NCBI RefSeq assembly: GCF_938015785.1
Contig: NZ_CALLWC010000019.1
Span: 1 to 28,515 of the forward strand
Source of the DNA: an uncultured Campylobacter sp.
GTDB taxonomy: Bacteria; Campylobacterota; Campylobacteria; Campylobacterales; Campylobacteraceae
Direction: 5' to 3'
Length of the DNA: 28,515 bases
Both the position numbers and the translations under genes were made by a program. The notes beneath the pieces were generated by a model. It saw only the letters and a program-made list of their open reading frames with translations. It did no database searches and was not told where the DNA came from. Positions 7,184-17,010 of the stretch are shown here, one piece after another; within the stretch, counting starts at the first letter, position 1; every line of letters starts with the position of its first letter.

Positions 7184-8182
7184 ATGCAAAAATCGGATCG
7201 CACGCATTTTATTTTGAGCCCCGGCCGATTGCGCCGCAAAGATAATAATTTATACTTCGATAAATTTAACGATGAGGGCGGAATTCTAACTAGTAAAATT
7301 TTGCCGATTAATGCAATTGATGAAATTTATATTTTGGCGCGGATAGAGCTTGACACTTATGCTATGGCGTTTTTGGCTGATAATAACATTTTGTTGCATA
7401 TTTTTAGCGCCTATCAGAGCTTTCGCGGCAGTTTTTTCCCGAATACTTCAAATTCTGTAAATAAAAGTGGCTTTGTACTTTTGGCGCAGCTGCGGGCTTT
7501 TGATGATCTTTCTAAGCGCCTTTTTATCGCTCGCGAGATTACTCGCGTTCGCATCTTAAATGCAGCCATTAATTGCAAGGCTTATGGCGTCTCGCTCGAT
7601 ACTACGCCGCATCTGGATGCCCTAGCGCACGTCTGCGACATAGCAACGGTAATGGCAGTGGAAGGCGGCTTTGCCAAGCAGTATTTCGCGGCCTGGAACG
7701 AAATCATCGAGGATCAGCGCAGTTTTAAATTTACGACGCGCTCCAAACGCCCGCCGGCAGATAAAATTAATGCCCTCATTAGCTATGTAAATACGCGCAT
7801 TTATAACGTCTGCCTCAGCGAAATTTACAAAACCGAGCTTGATCCGCGCATCGGCTTTTTACACGAGCCAAACTACCGTGCGCTAAGTCTGCATCTAGAT
7901 CTTGCAGAGATTTTTAAGCCTATTTTAGGCGATAGATTAATTTTTGGAATGTTAAACAAGCGCGAGATTGCGGCAAAAGATTTTGAAACGGATGCGGGGC
8001 GTATTCGATTCGGTCGAGAAGCGGTGCAAAAAATCGAGCTAAAAATGATTGAGAAACTATCATCCTGCGCGAACGTAGCGGGACAGAGCTTAACCTGGCG
8101 TCAAATTATACGTCGCGAGGCAAATCAGATTAAAAAATACGTCTGTGAAGGCGTGCCTTACGAGGGGCTGGTATGGCGGTAG
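7184..8182 (+). CDS. cas1: Cas1 spacer-acquisition integrase
   Basis: Cas1 catalyses integration of new spacers at the leader end of the array. The metal-binding residues are identifiable as E160 (VMAVEGGFAKQYF), H227 (GFLHEPNYRALS) and E242 (HLDLAEIFKP), in their normal spacing, and the N-terminal beta-domain begins with the usual short strand pattern (FILSPGRLRRKDNNLYF). The 332 residues match the family. AAGGA lies 6 bases upstream of the ATG. It is the last gene of the cas operon and is followed directly by the array leader, so the polarity of the locus is clear. Confidence 0.95.
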   Translation: MQKSDRTHFILSPGRLRRKDNNLYFDKFNDEGGILTSKILPINAIDEIYILARIELDTYAMAFLADNNILLHIFSAYQSFRGSFFPNTSNSVNKSGFVLLAQLRAFDDLSKRLFIAREITRVRILNAAINCKAYGVSLDTTPHLDALAHVCDIATVMAVEGGFAKQYFAAWNEIIEDQRSFKFTTRSKRPPADKINALISYVNTRIYNVCLSEIYKTELDPRIGFLHEPNYRALSLHLDLAEIFKPILGDRLIFGMLNKREIAAKDFETDAGRIRFGREAVQKIELKMIEKLSSCANVAGQSLTWRQIIRREANQIKKYVCEGVPYEGLVWR

Positions 8183-8565
8183 GCTGGGGGTTTAAGCTCA
8201 TTCGTGCTTTTGAAATTTTGACTAGAATCACTTGTGTCTATAGATTGCGCCCTCTTAAGATGTATGTGCTTTTAAAATAAATTTGATCTGAAGTACGGAA
8301 CGGCGAACGAATTGGCTTTAAAAACGCATATGCTTTTAAAATTTCAGTTTTTTATTCACACTTCGATTTTTGAATGTCTTTATATTTAGATTTTAACATT
8401 TGCACTCACGATACATATAGATAGCGATAAAGTTGCTTTTAAGATTCTGAAATGCCGAATTTTGGGCATTGAGCAATCGGCGCTTTTTTAAATTTAGTCC
8501 ATTTTAAGGCATAAAAATATATACTCCTAACACTTTCTACCTAGAAAAATGGCAAAATTCGTGCT
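8183..8565 (+). promoter_or_regulatory. CRISPR leader between cas1 and the first repeat
   Basis: No gene is present in these 383 bases. The region is AT-rich, adjoins the leader end of the array and should contain the array promoter and the integration signals. A short direct repeat (TGCTTTTAAAAT-like at 8267-8278 and 8331-8342) occurs in it. A TATACT hexamer at 8521-8526, about 40 bases before the first repeat, is a possible -10 element with no clear -35. That the leader is on this side follows from intact repeats here and decayed repeats at the other end. Confidence 0.7.
8454..8489 (+). terminator. possible terminator of the cas operon inside the leader
   Basis: GCCGA (8454-8458) pairs with TCGGC (8477-8481) and is followed by GC and six Ts (8484-8489). 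An alternative hairpin, AATGCC (8451-8456) with GGCATT (8465-8470), overlaps it. The stems are short, so this is tentative. If real it separates cas transcription from array transcription, which would then start downstream. Confidence 0.4.
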
Positions 8566-11500
8566 GTAGAATTCCATCCCGTTGGGAATTGAAACGAAGC
8601 GCAAAGGCGGATACTGCGCGAGTATTTTGCGTAGAATTCCATCCCGTTGGGAATTGAAACAAAAGGAGTAGAAAAATGAAAAAAGTTTCATTTGTGTAGA
8701 ATTCCATCCCGTTGGGAATTGAAACAATTTGCGGTAGTCTAAATCCGAGCGCGTAAATAGGTAGAATTCCATCCCGTTGGGAATTGAAACCTATCTAAGA
8801 GAACAGCTTCATAAACGCCCCTTGCGGTAGAATTCCATCCCGTTGGGAATTGAAACACGTTTTGGGCTATCGCGTCGCTGCCCTTTTTATGGTAGAATTC
8901 CATCCCGTTGGGAATTGAAACAGGCTATGCGGTAAGCGCGTGGATAACTTCCTATTTATGTAGAATTCCATCCCGTTGGGAATTGAAACTTTTTGCTACG
9001 CCGCCGTCCTTGCTAGTCACGAATAGTAGAATTCCATCCCGTTGGGAATTGAAACCATCAGGGGCTGAAACGGAAGCAGGAGTTTTAAGTAGAATTCCAT
9101 CCCGTTGGGAATTGAAACAAACGCTGCTGCAATATCTCAAAATCAGCGCAAGGTAGAATTCCATCCCGTTGGGAATTGAAACAAATTTTCATCCGTATCA
9201 AAGAAGCTTTTGCCCGCTAGGTAGAATTCCATCCCGTTGGGAATTGAAACGAGGCGGTTTATTGGGGGAAATGGCAGGGCGAGAAGCGTAGAATTCCATC
9301 CCGTTGGGAATTGAAACAAAAAGCAAGGTCTGCGGTCATTGGGTCGCCTTTTCGTAGAATTCCATCCCGTTGGGAATTGAAACTTACTCCATTGTGAGGC
9401 TAGAGGAAAACTACGCGGTAGAATTCCATCCCGTTGGGAATTGAAACTAATCAGACAAAGAGCGCAACCACTTTTCAAAATGCGTAGAATTCCATCCCGT
9501 TGGGAATTGAAACAACAAAAAGGAAGCAAAAAACAGATTTTGTCTAATAGTAGAATTCCATCCCGTTGGGAATTGAAACCTTCCATAAAAGCATTATATA
9601 TTTTTGTAGCTTAAGTAGAATTCCATCCCGTTGGGAATTGAAACATGCAATATGTGCCGATAAGATGCCTTATATCGTGGTAGAATTCCATCCCGTTGGG
9701 AATTGAAACGCCTGTTGCTTCTGATTCTTTAAAAGCCTCTGAAGTAGAATTCCATCCCGTTGGGAATTGAAACTACCCCAAAACTCCCAAAAAGTAAAGG
9801 AGCTATCGTAGTAGAATTCCATCCCGTTGGGAATTGAAACTCCTCTGGAGTGTTTGGAGGGAAGCTATCCTTGCGTAGAATTCCATCCCGTTGGGAATTG
9901 AAACAAAACGAATCCAAAAAGTGCAAGTTTTGAGGACTTGTAGAATTCCATCCCGTTGGGAATTGAAACAATGAATTTCTAGCCAAAGCCGCGCAGAAAA
10001 AGGGTAGAATTCCATCCCGTTGGGAATTGAAACAATCATCATTCTCGCCCCTCTCGATAAGCCCTAAGTAGAATTCCATCCCGTTGGGAATTGAAACGCC
10101 ATTCTACGTCACCCATCGCTTCCTCCTTAAAGTAGAATTCCATCCCGTTGGGAATTGAAACTCGTGGCTAGACTTCAAAAGCTTGGGGAGGACAAGGTAG
10201 AATTCCATCCCGTTGGGAATTGAAACTACATTGATATAAATGGATATAAAAATGAGTAATGGGTAGAATTCCATCCCGTTGGGAATTGAAACTCATCGTG
10301 CCTAGGGGGCGCTTAACCCCCTGTTCGGTAGAATTCCATCCCGTTGGGAATTGAAACATCAAGGATTTGGAAAATAATCCCAAAAATGTAAGAGTAGAAT
10401 TCCATCCCGTTGGGAATTGAAACAACGGCTGCTTCCGTAAGGCGTTAGTGGGTAATTGTAGAATTCCATCCCGTTGGGAATTGAAACACGTATTCATGCA
10501 TGAGCCTACCACAGACGTAAGTAGAATTCCATCCCGTTGGGAATTGAAACCAAAAAATTTCTCACTATTTCTAGAGGAAACTTTGTAGAATTCCATCCCG
10601 TTGGGAATTGAAACTCGTTTTTGCCGAGCTTATTTCCGACGATGCTTTTGTAGAATTCCATCCCGTTGGGAATTGAAACTCCGAGGAACAGATGGCGGGC
10701 GGGGCGTGGACGCTGGGTAGAATTCCATCCCGTTGGGAATTGAAACAGATAATGGCTAAGTACGAAATGTTTGGCAAACACCGTAGAATTCCATCCCGTT
10801 GGGAATTGAAACTCTAACTTACATGAGAGTAAAGCATATTTGTGTTTGTATAGAATTCCATCCCGTTGGGAATTGAAACAATTTGAAAGTCGCGAAGCTT
10901 CAAAAGCGGGTTTTTGTAGAATTCCATCCCGTTGGGAATTGAAACTCTGCTCAGCGTGCACGCAAGCAAGGGGCTTGAGTAGAATTCCATCCCGTTGGGA
11001 ATTGAAACCTCCGTAGGCGGTCTTTTTTAAACCTATTAGCATGTAGAATTCCATCCCGTTGGGAATTGAAACTTTTAGGCTAGATCCATTGCAGAAGGTT
11101 GCCTATATTGTAGAATTCCATCCCGTTGGGAATTGAAACGAAAATAGAGCTAAAGTATTGAAAATACCATTAGGTAGAATTCCATCCCGTTGGGAATTGA
11201 AACGAATTGCCAATATGACAGCAATCTATTCGCTTGAGTAGAATTCCATCCCGTTGGGAATTGAAACGTAGGTTGCTCGGGCAGAGTGCAAACTAACCCG
11301 CGTAGAATTCCATCCCGTTGGGAATTGAAACAAAGGAGTTTGATATGCCTAAGTTGGAAAAACTTTCTGGTAGAATTCCATCCCGTTGGGAATTGAAACG
11401 AAGCTGGATCAGATTGAGCATAAAAGGAGTCTTTTGTAGAATTCCATCCCGTTGGGAATTGAAACCTATGTAGCCGTCATTGTTTATTTTAAAATCCATC

Positions 11501-12898
11501 TGTAGAATTCCATCCCGTTGGGAATTGAAACGATTTTGACGGCGCGTATCTAATGGAGATTTTTTAGTAGAATTCCATCCCGTTGGGAATTGAAACGGGT
11601 ATCCTGCACGCTCTGTGGCTTGCTCTCTAGGTAGAATTCCATCCCGTTGGGAATTGAAACAAAAGCGGGGTAATCGACGATACTGCGGAAAAAACTGTAG
11701 AATTCCATCCCGTTGGGAATTGAAACTCCCAATGTTACCGCATTGAAGTTAGCACCAGTTGTGCAGAATTCCATCCCGTTGGGAATTGAAACATCGATAC
11801 ATCCGATGCGACGGCTTGTATATACATAGGGTAGAATTCCATCCCGTTGGGAATTGAAACTGAAAAATCCATAGTCGTTAGCATATTACTAATCGTAGAA
11901 TTCCATCCCGTTGGGAATTGAAACTCGGCTCGCGGGCGTATCGATACCTAAGCCCCGTTTTGTAGAATTCCATCCCGTTGGGAATTGAAACCCATCGCCT
12001 TTACCAGAACCGCCGCCTTTATCTTTGTAGAATTCCATCCCGTTGGGAATTGAAACGATGTAGTTAGCCTCTATGTGAAAGAGCTCATCGTAGAATTCCA
12101 TCCCGTTGGGAATTGAAACTTTCTAGAATCTTTGAATAAACTAACAGAGTCTTGTAGAATTCCATCCCGTTGGGAATTGAAACTCGAGATAGAAAAAGGT
12201 CGCCTTTTTCTTATCCTGTAGAATTCCATCCCGTTGGGAATTGAAACCCAAATCCCTGCCGGGTTTTCTAAACTGCCAATGGTAGAATTCCATCCCGTTG
12301 GGAATTGAAACAGTGATATTTGGCTTATTGGTAATCTTTTTAAGCTGTAGAATTCCATCCCGTTGGGAATTGAAACTAAGCCTAGCAAGATATTCCGCAC
12401 CGCTTGGAAAGGTAGAATTCCATCCCGTTGGGAATTGAAACAAAGGTTCTGACCTAGGCAAGTCAAAAAACTACTAGGGTAGAATTCCATCCCGTTGGGA
12501 ATTGAAACAAATTATACTGGCGCGATAATCAAAACGAAATGACCGTAGAATTCCATCCCGTTGGGAATTGAAACGCCTTTGCAGAACAAAGTTTTTCTTT
12601 TAGAAAAGACAGTAGAATTCCATCCCGTTGGGAATTGAAACGCTTCACAAATCGGCGAGACCTTTTTACCGGTCGGTAGAATTCCATCCCGTTGGGAATT
12701 GAAACAGTTCTTTCTTGCTAGTGCGCGGCGTAAGGGTGTTGTAGAATTCCATCCCGTTGGGAATTGAAACTCCGCCTAAGCAGGCAAGGTTCTTTGGCGT
12801 TTGAGTAGAATTCCATCCCGTTGGGAATTGAAACTACCCATAGCGTGCGTCATAACATAACCGACAAAGTAGAATTCCATCCCATTGGGAATTAAAAT
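8566..12898 (+). CRISPR. CRISPR array 1: 67 repeats of 30 bp, 66 spacers of 33-38 bp
   Basis: The repeat begins GTAGAATTCC, has the core ATCCCGTTGGGA and ends ATTGAAAC. Bases 12-15 (TCCC) and 19-22 (GGGA) form a hairpin with loop GTT, and the remaining eight bases form the ATTGAAAC handle typical of Cas6-processed type I-B crRNAs, so crRNAs are read from the plus strand. I counted 67 units from 8566 to 12869 by start position; spacers are 33-38 bp, most often 34. Nearly all repeats are identical. Exceptions are the repeat at 10850 (first base G to A), the one at 11763 (second base T to C) and the last at 12869 (three changes: CCCATTGGG in the core, ATTAAAAT at the end). No two spacers looked identical. 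Minus-strand open frames reading FNSQRDGIL or FQFPTGWNST are translations of the repeat, not genes. Confidence 0.98.
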
Positions 12899-12933
12899 GC
12901 TCTATTTAAAGCTTCATTTGTTCCTCTTACATA

Positions 12934-12963
12934 GTAGCATTCTATAGAATTTACCGAGCCGAA
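12934..12963 (+). repeat. strongly decayed 68th repeat beyond the array end
   Basis: GTAGCATTCTAT at 12934 matches the first 12 bases of the repeat at 10 positions and begins exactly 35 bases, one spacer length, after the degenerate repeat ending at 12898. The 3' half no longer resembles the repeat. It marks the oldest, decaying end of the array. Confidence 0.45.
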
Positions 12964-13341
12964 TTCTGCCCGATAAAATTTTTATCAAATTAAATTCTAG
13001 ACTTGAAGTTTTAAAATTTTATCGAGCAAGGCTCCGCATCTCAGAGCTTAGAATTTTAAATTTAAGAAGCAGCGACTTCAAGCTGCGTGGTTCGAAAAGT
13101 GAGGATTTAGATTATAAAATTTAAAAAGGCGGGCAGGATTAGAATTTTAAAATTCGAAGTCGATGACCGAAATTTCAGACTTCGAAACCTAAAATTTTAA
13201 ATCCTAAACGGAATCAAATTTTAAAATAATTTCAAATTTACCCCTTTTAAATTTACATATCTCGAGCTCTATTCATAAAATTTTACGTATTAATTCACGT
13301 AAAATTTAGCCGAACAGAGACGCTCTCAAAACTTATCCGCA
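12964..13341. other. AT-rich region without a gene
   Basis: I see no credible reading frame in these 378 bases. The sequence is full of AAATTTTAAAATTT-like strings also common in other intergenic regions here. The only clear structure is the hairpin at 13278-13307. Confidence 0.6.
13278..13307. terminator. AT-rich hairpin, possible terminator for the leftward genes
   Basis: AAATTTTACGT (13278-13288) and ACGTAAAATTT (13297-13307) are perfect 11-bp inverted repeats with an 8-base loop, 35 bases beyond the stop of the minus-strand gene at 13342. Both arms end in runs of T or A, so it could work in both directions. Confidence 0.5.
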
Positions 13342-13710
13342 TTAAATTTTATCTCTTCTTTTTAGAATAAAAACCGTTACAGACGCGATTATTAGCGATG
13401 ATAAAGCGCTTATAATCATTATGTTAAAATTAAAATTTGAGCGATCAAACAGATGACCCAATAAGGTCAAATCGGCTTTTGCTAGGATTATCATAGCTAG
13501 CGAATAAGTATAAAATAAACTTATAAAAAATGCGGATGCGGCGGATATTTTATCCAGCAGAATAAAAGCCTTTATTTTGGAAAATGCAAAGCAGCAGATG
13601 ATTAGAGGCAAAATTACCGTCGCGCAAAATAGATACAATACTATAGCGCCGAAAATATCGCTTTCGCTATCGCTCGCCTCTTCGTGCCACGTTAGTTCAA
13701 AAGCTTTCAT
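13342..13710 (-). CDS. hypothetical membrane protein, probably longer or 5'-damaged
   Basis: From ATG 13710 the product is 122 residues with hydrophobic segments at about 20-43, 50-76 and 95-115 and a basic C-terminus (LKRRDKI). I do not recognise it. The same frame is open for 80 more codons upstream, to a TAA at 13951-13953, and this part also reads like protein, including a clear membrane segment (VRILFWIALLFFTIDCLGVIF). No ATG, GTG or TTG occurs in that extension, so either the true start is non-canonical or a frameshift has detached the N-terminus; upstream pieces in the other two frames (to about 14077) fit the second idea. The neighbours are other small unknown membrane proteins on the same strand. 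Confidence 0.55.
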   Translation of the reverse strand: MKAFELTWHEEASDSESDIFGAIVLYLFCATVILPLIICCFAFSKIKAFILLDKISAASAFFISLFYTYSLAMIILAKADLTLLGHLFDRSNFNFNIMIISALSSLIIASVTVFILKRRDKI

Positions 13711-13984
13711 AACAATAGAAAACGGATTCGCGATATCGTAACCGCTATACTCCGTTAAAAAAACCGCATCTATGCTGGCAAATATAACGCCCAGGCAGTC
13801 TATAGTAAAAAAGAGTAAGGCGATCCAGAATAAAATCCTTACCCCTTTTAACTCGAAACATTTTTTAATAAACTCTTTTATCGCCCTAGCCCCTAATTTA
13901 TAGCTTTTAAGATCAATTCGGCTTTTATATCGCGTTTCATTTTGTCGCTCTTAAAGACATTTAGTCGTAGTTCCTCATCAAATT

Positions 13985-14077
13985 TTAGCCTTTCGCTGCG
14001 CTAAATTTTAAAATTTCAAGCAAAGCAAAGCATTGTGCCGCATTCGTTATCTTTTCTATTTGCTCTGCATTTGTCAT
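13985..14077 (-). CDS. 30-aa ORF, possible N-terminal fragment of a frameshifted gene
   Basis: ATG 14077 follows AAGGAT at 6 bases and lies 14 bases downstream of the stop of the gene at 14092. It reads MTNAEQIEKITNAAQCFALL and then ten more residues to a TAA. If the frame is shifted by one base near its end, it continues as KFDEELRLNVFKSDKMKRDI to a TAG at 13893-13895, and a second shift would lead into the membrane protein at 13342-13950. It may thus be a genuine tiny gene or the start of a broken larger one; the sequence alone does not decide. Confidence 0.35.
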   Translation of the reverse strand: MTNAEQIEKITNAAQCFALLEILKFSAAKG

Positions 14078-14091
14078 TTTATATCCTTGTC

Positions 14092-14361
14092 CTAAAACTT
14101 TGACATTACTAAACCTATAATCGCAATTATGGCACTCACCCAAATAGAAGCATTTACTATAAAGCAAAGTATACATTCGACATAGTGATATATTATTTTT
14201 GCCCTATTTGAGATTTTATATTCCTCAGGTTGCTTTATATTCGGCTTATCGGCAAGCACCTCTCTAAAAGCGCCAAAAAGAAACATCCAATCTAAACGCT
14301 TCTCAGAATAAGCCTGCAGGCTCCTTATGCTTATCAACATAGCCAATATAAATAATCCCAT
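14092..14361 (-). CDS. hypothetical small membrane protein
   Basis: An 89-residue protein with a short hydrophobic N-terminus (MGLFILAMLISI), a hydrophilic middle including KPNIKQPEEYKISNRAKI, and a long hydrophobic C-terminus (about residues 58-86). ATG 14361 follows ATAGGT. I do not recognise a family. It lies between two other unknown membrane proteins on the same strand with short gaps, so the three may be co-transcribed. The composition is AT-rich relative to the envelope genes to the right. Confidence 0.6.
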   Translation of the reverse strand: MGLFILAMLISIRSLQAYSEKRLDWMFLFGAFREVLADKPNIKQPEEYKISNRAKIIYHYVECILCFIVNASIWVSAIIAIIGLVMSKF

Positions 14362-14405
14362 ACCTATATTAAAAATTTTTAACCCATATTCTTACATCTC
14401 TTTCC

Positions 14406-15053
14406 TTACGTATTAAAAATTTTAGAGCTATGGTTTATCAGGCTCAAAGTCAAACTCTCTTTGTCGAAAGCAACATCTCCAAATTTAACAATAATCTCTT
14501 GATTTTGTCTGATCGATATGGTCATGCTGCCATTGTCTAATATATAATATCTTTCTATTTTAAAAAGCTTTAGAATTTGAAATATTAAAACAAAAGACAT
14601 ATTTATTAGCATAGCCGGTATATAGACTAAAGTATCAGCTATTTTTTCTGATATTTTCATATTAGACTTATTACTAATTTTTTCACCGAATCTAGGCATA
14701 TATGAGTATGTAATTTTTGTTTTTTCATCAACTCCAAATTCTAAAATTTTACAATTACCGGCAAAGTCTACATAATCGCATTCAATTCTTTTATTAAAAA
14801 TTCTAATTTGTAAGTTATTTGCCAGCATACCTCTTACCATTGCCAAATCTTTAAAAATTGAACCAAAAAATACACATATGCAAAGCGCTAGCTCGCTTTT
14901 TCTAAGGGCATTATTAAAAAGGCTTTCTATAGGAAAAATACATCTAATAGCGAAGATTAATGCTAATATTAAGAAGAAAATTCTTATAGCCAATTCGCTT
15001 TTTAACAAATAGTCATTTTTTATCACTATCGGCTCTTTGTCGTAATCTCGCAT
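14406..15053 (-). CDS. hypothetical membrane protein
   Basis: A 215-residue protein beginning MRDYDKEPIVIKNDY, with membrane segments at about 20-40 and 56-74, a soluble part with beta-like character (about 75-130), another hydrophobic stretch near 138-160 and a C-terminal soluble tail. The arrangement (two membrane helices, a globular part, another helix) resembles PH-like or sensor membrane proteins, but I cannot name a family. GGGGAAAT precedes ATG 15053. It is AT-rich compared with mrdA upstream and may belong to an accessory segment between the CRISPR array and the conserved envelope genes. Confidence 0.65.
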   Translation of the reverse strand: MRDYDKEPIVIKNDYLLKSELAIRIFFLILALIFAIRCIFPIESLFNNALRKSELALCICVFFGSIFKDLAMVRGMLANNLQIRIFNKRIECDYVDFAGNCKILEFGVDEKTKITYSYMPRFGEKISNKSNMKISEKIADTLVYIPAMLINMSFVLIFQILKLFKIERYYILDNGSMTISIRQNQEIIVKFGDVAFDKESLTLSLINHSSKIFNT

Positions 15054-15189
15054 AGAATTTCCCCATTTTTATAAAAAGATATTTTGGCGTATTCTACCGC
15101 CTTATTCTTATGGTGCATTTAAAATTTAAAATCGCTTTGCCCTACCCAATTTTAGGGTCTTTTGCTGCTTTAAATTTTAGAATTCCATC

Positions 15190-17010
15190 TTACTTCGTTT
15201 TCTTTGCGCTGTCTTTGCTGGTCGTTGCATTGGCGTCGATGTAGCCCATCTGGACGAGTTTTTCGTAGATTTGCATTATTACAGGTCCTGCCGCGCTTCC
15301 GCCGCCGCCTCCGTGTTCAACTAGCACCGTTACGGCGTATTGCGGCTTGTCATACGGCCCGAAGCTCGTCATCCAGGCGTGCGAGCGGTGGAAGTAGTCC
15401 ATATCGGCCTCTTTCATTCGCTTTTTGGTGGTCTGCGAGATGCCTACTACCTGCGCGGTGCCCGTCTTGACCGCTAGAGGCACTACTGCGGTATGGATGA
15501 GCTTGTAAGCGGTGCCTCCGTCGGGGTTGTTGCCGACCTCATACATCCCGCGTCGTACGAGGGGTAGCTGCGCCTTTTCTTTCGGAGTGAAAAGCTCGGT
15601 AGGGGCAAATTCCACCGGCTTGCCGTCGATGCTTTTTAAAAAATGCGGCGTGATAGCCTTGCCCGAGGCGATCTGCGCGGTGTTTTTCGCCACCTGCATA
15701 GGGGTGACGAGCACGTCGCCCTGGCCGATCGAGGCATTGACCGTCTCACCCTGATACCACGCGCGCTTAAATTTCTGCATTTTCCAGGCCTTATTAGGCA
15801 TCGTGCCTACAAACTCATTGGGTAGATCGACGCCTGTTTTACTACCAAACCCCAGACGCTGCAGATACGCAGACATATAGTCGATCCCCACCAGCAGCGA
15901 GCCTTCGTAAAAATACACGTCGCAGCTGCCTTTAATCGCTTCTACTAAGCTCACGCGGCCGTGACCCCAGCTCTTCCAGCAGCGAAATTTACGCCCCCCT
16001 AGCTCTATCGCGCCACTGCAAAACACGCTCCAGTTCTCGTTGATCTTGCCGCTGTTTAAAAAGCTCATCCCTACAGCCATTTTAATGACCGAACCGGGCG
16101 GATAGAGGCCGTTTACGAGCTTATTCGTAAAAGGATGGCGTGGATCTTTTATCAGCTCGTCCCACTGCGCCTGTGAAATTCCGCCCACGAAGGTGTTTAG
16201 ATCGTACTCGGGGAAGCTGCCCGCCGCGATAATAGCGCCGTCGCGCAGATCCATCACGATCGCTACGCCATCCTTGTCTTTAAAAATTTCCTCGAGGTAT
16301 TTTTGCAGCTCAAGATCGATAGTAAGCGAAATTTCGCTGCTGCTGGGCTCTTGCATCGAGATCTCCTCTACGACCTGATTTAGCGCCGTAACCTTCGTCT
16401 TGCGCTCGCCCTTGCTGCCCTGCAAAAGCTCGTTATAATACCCCTCGACGCCGCTTCTGCCGTTGTATCCGGTAAGCGCGCTTAGGGGGTTATTTTGAAT
16501 ATCTTTTTTATTGGCACGGCCTACATAGCCGATGATGTGCGAAGCAAGCGCGCCGTAAGGGTAGAAGCGCTGCGAAGCGGGTGAAATTTTAATATTTTCG
16601 TGCAGGCTTAAGCTCGCAAAATGCTCTATCGTAGCGTTATAGTCCAAAAACGGCACGACTTCGATAAAGTCTTGATTATAAGCGGAATTCGCGTCCTTGT
16701 AGCTCTTGCTCATCGCGGTAACATTGAGATCTTTGAAGTAGCGCGAGATGTTATTCAGCTCGCTTTGCAGTGCGGCGTCTTTTAGATGCGGCGCGATAGA
16801 TAGAGAAAAGCCGAGATTGTTTATCGCGAGCGGGCGGCCTTTGGCGTCTAAAATTTGACCGCGCACCGGCGGGATGTATTCGGTGGAGATGACGTTGTTT
16901 TTAGCGACCTGCTCGTAGAATTCGTTCGATTTGATCGAAAGATAATAAATTCTAACCAAAAGCATGCTAAAAAATAGTATCACGAAAGCAAATACAAACT
17001 TTAGCCTCAT
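15190..17010 (-). CDS. mrdA: penicillin-binding protein 2 (PBP2/MrdA), peptidoglycan transpeptidase
   Basis: This is the class B PBP of the elongasome, which cross-links peptidoglycan during lateral wall growth and shapes the cell. A single membrane anchor (residues 5-24) is followed by the pedestal/dimerisation domain (PPVRGQILDAKGRPLA near 47-62; SGVEGYYNELLQG near 186-198) and the transpeptidase domain. Its three active-site motifs are present: SVIK with catalytic S307 and K310 (YPPGSVIKMA), SCD at 362-364, and KTG at 515-517 (AVKTGTAQV). The 606 residues are normal. The start overlaps the MreD-like gene by 4 bases (ATGA), indicating coupled translation. The C-terminus ends in a Lys-rich tail. 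Confidence 0.95.
   Translation of the reverse strand: MRLKFVFAFVILFFSMLLVRIYYLSIKSNEFYEQVAKNNVISTEYIPPVRGQILDAKGRPLAINNLGFSLSIAPHLKDAALQSELNNISRYFKDLNVTAMSKSYKDANSAYNQDFIEVVPFLDYNATIEHFASLSLHENIKISPASQRFYPYGALASHIIGYVGRANKKDIQNNPLSALTGYNGRSGVEGYYNELLQGSKGERKTKVTALNQVVEEISMQEPSSSEISLTIDLELQKYLEEIFKDKDGVAIVMDLRDGAIIAAGSFPEYDLNTFVGGISQAQWDELIKDPRHPFTNKLVNGLYPPGSVIKMAVGMSFLNSGKINENWSVFCSGAIELGGRKFRCWKSWGHGRVSLVEAIKGSCDVYFYEGSLLVGIDYMSAYLQRLGFGSKTGVDLPNEFVGTMPNKAWKMQKFKRAWYQGETVNASIGQGDVLVTPMQVAKNTAQIASGKAITPHFLKSIDGKPVEFAPTELFTPKEKAQLPLVRRGMYEVGNNPDGGTAYKLIHTAVVPLAVKTGTAQVVGISQTTKKRMKEADMDYFHRSHAWMTSFGPYDKPQYAVTVLVEHGGGGGSAAGPVIMQIYEKLVQMGYIDANATTSKDSAKKTK

Noticed and set aside
8527..12490. Many minus- and plus-strand open frames across the array, with FNSQRDGIL, FQFPTGWNST or VSIPNGMEFY repeated
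   Set aside because: They are translations of the 30-bp CRISPR repeat in different frames joined through spacers; they have no ribosome sites and change frame with spacer length.
15086..15101. GGCG...CGCC hairpin downstream of mrdA as a terminator
   Set aside because: The stem is only 4 bp and the T-run is poorly placed; not enough to call a terminator.
15204..15470. Plus-strand open frames opposite mrdA (also 15512-15825 and 16193-16378)
   Set aside because: They are antisense shadows of the mrdA reading frame with Arg/Ser-rich composition.
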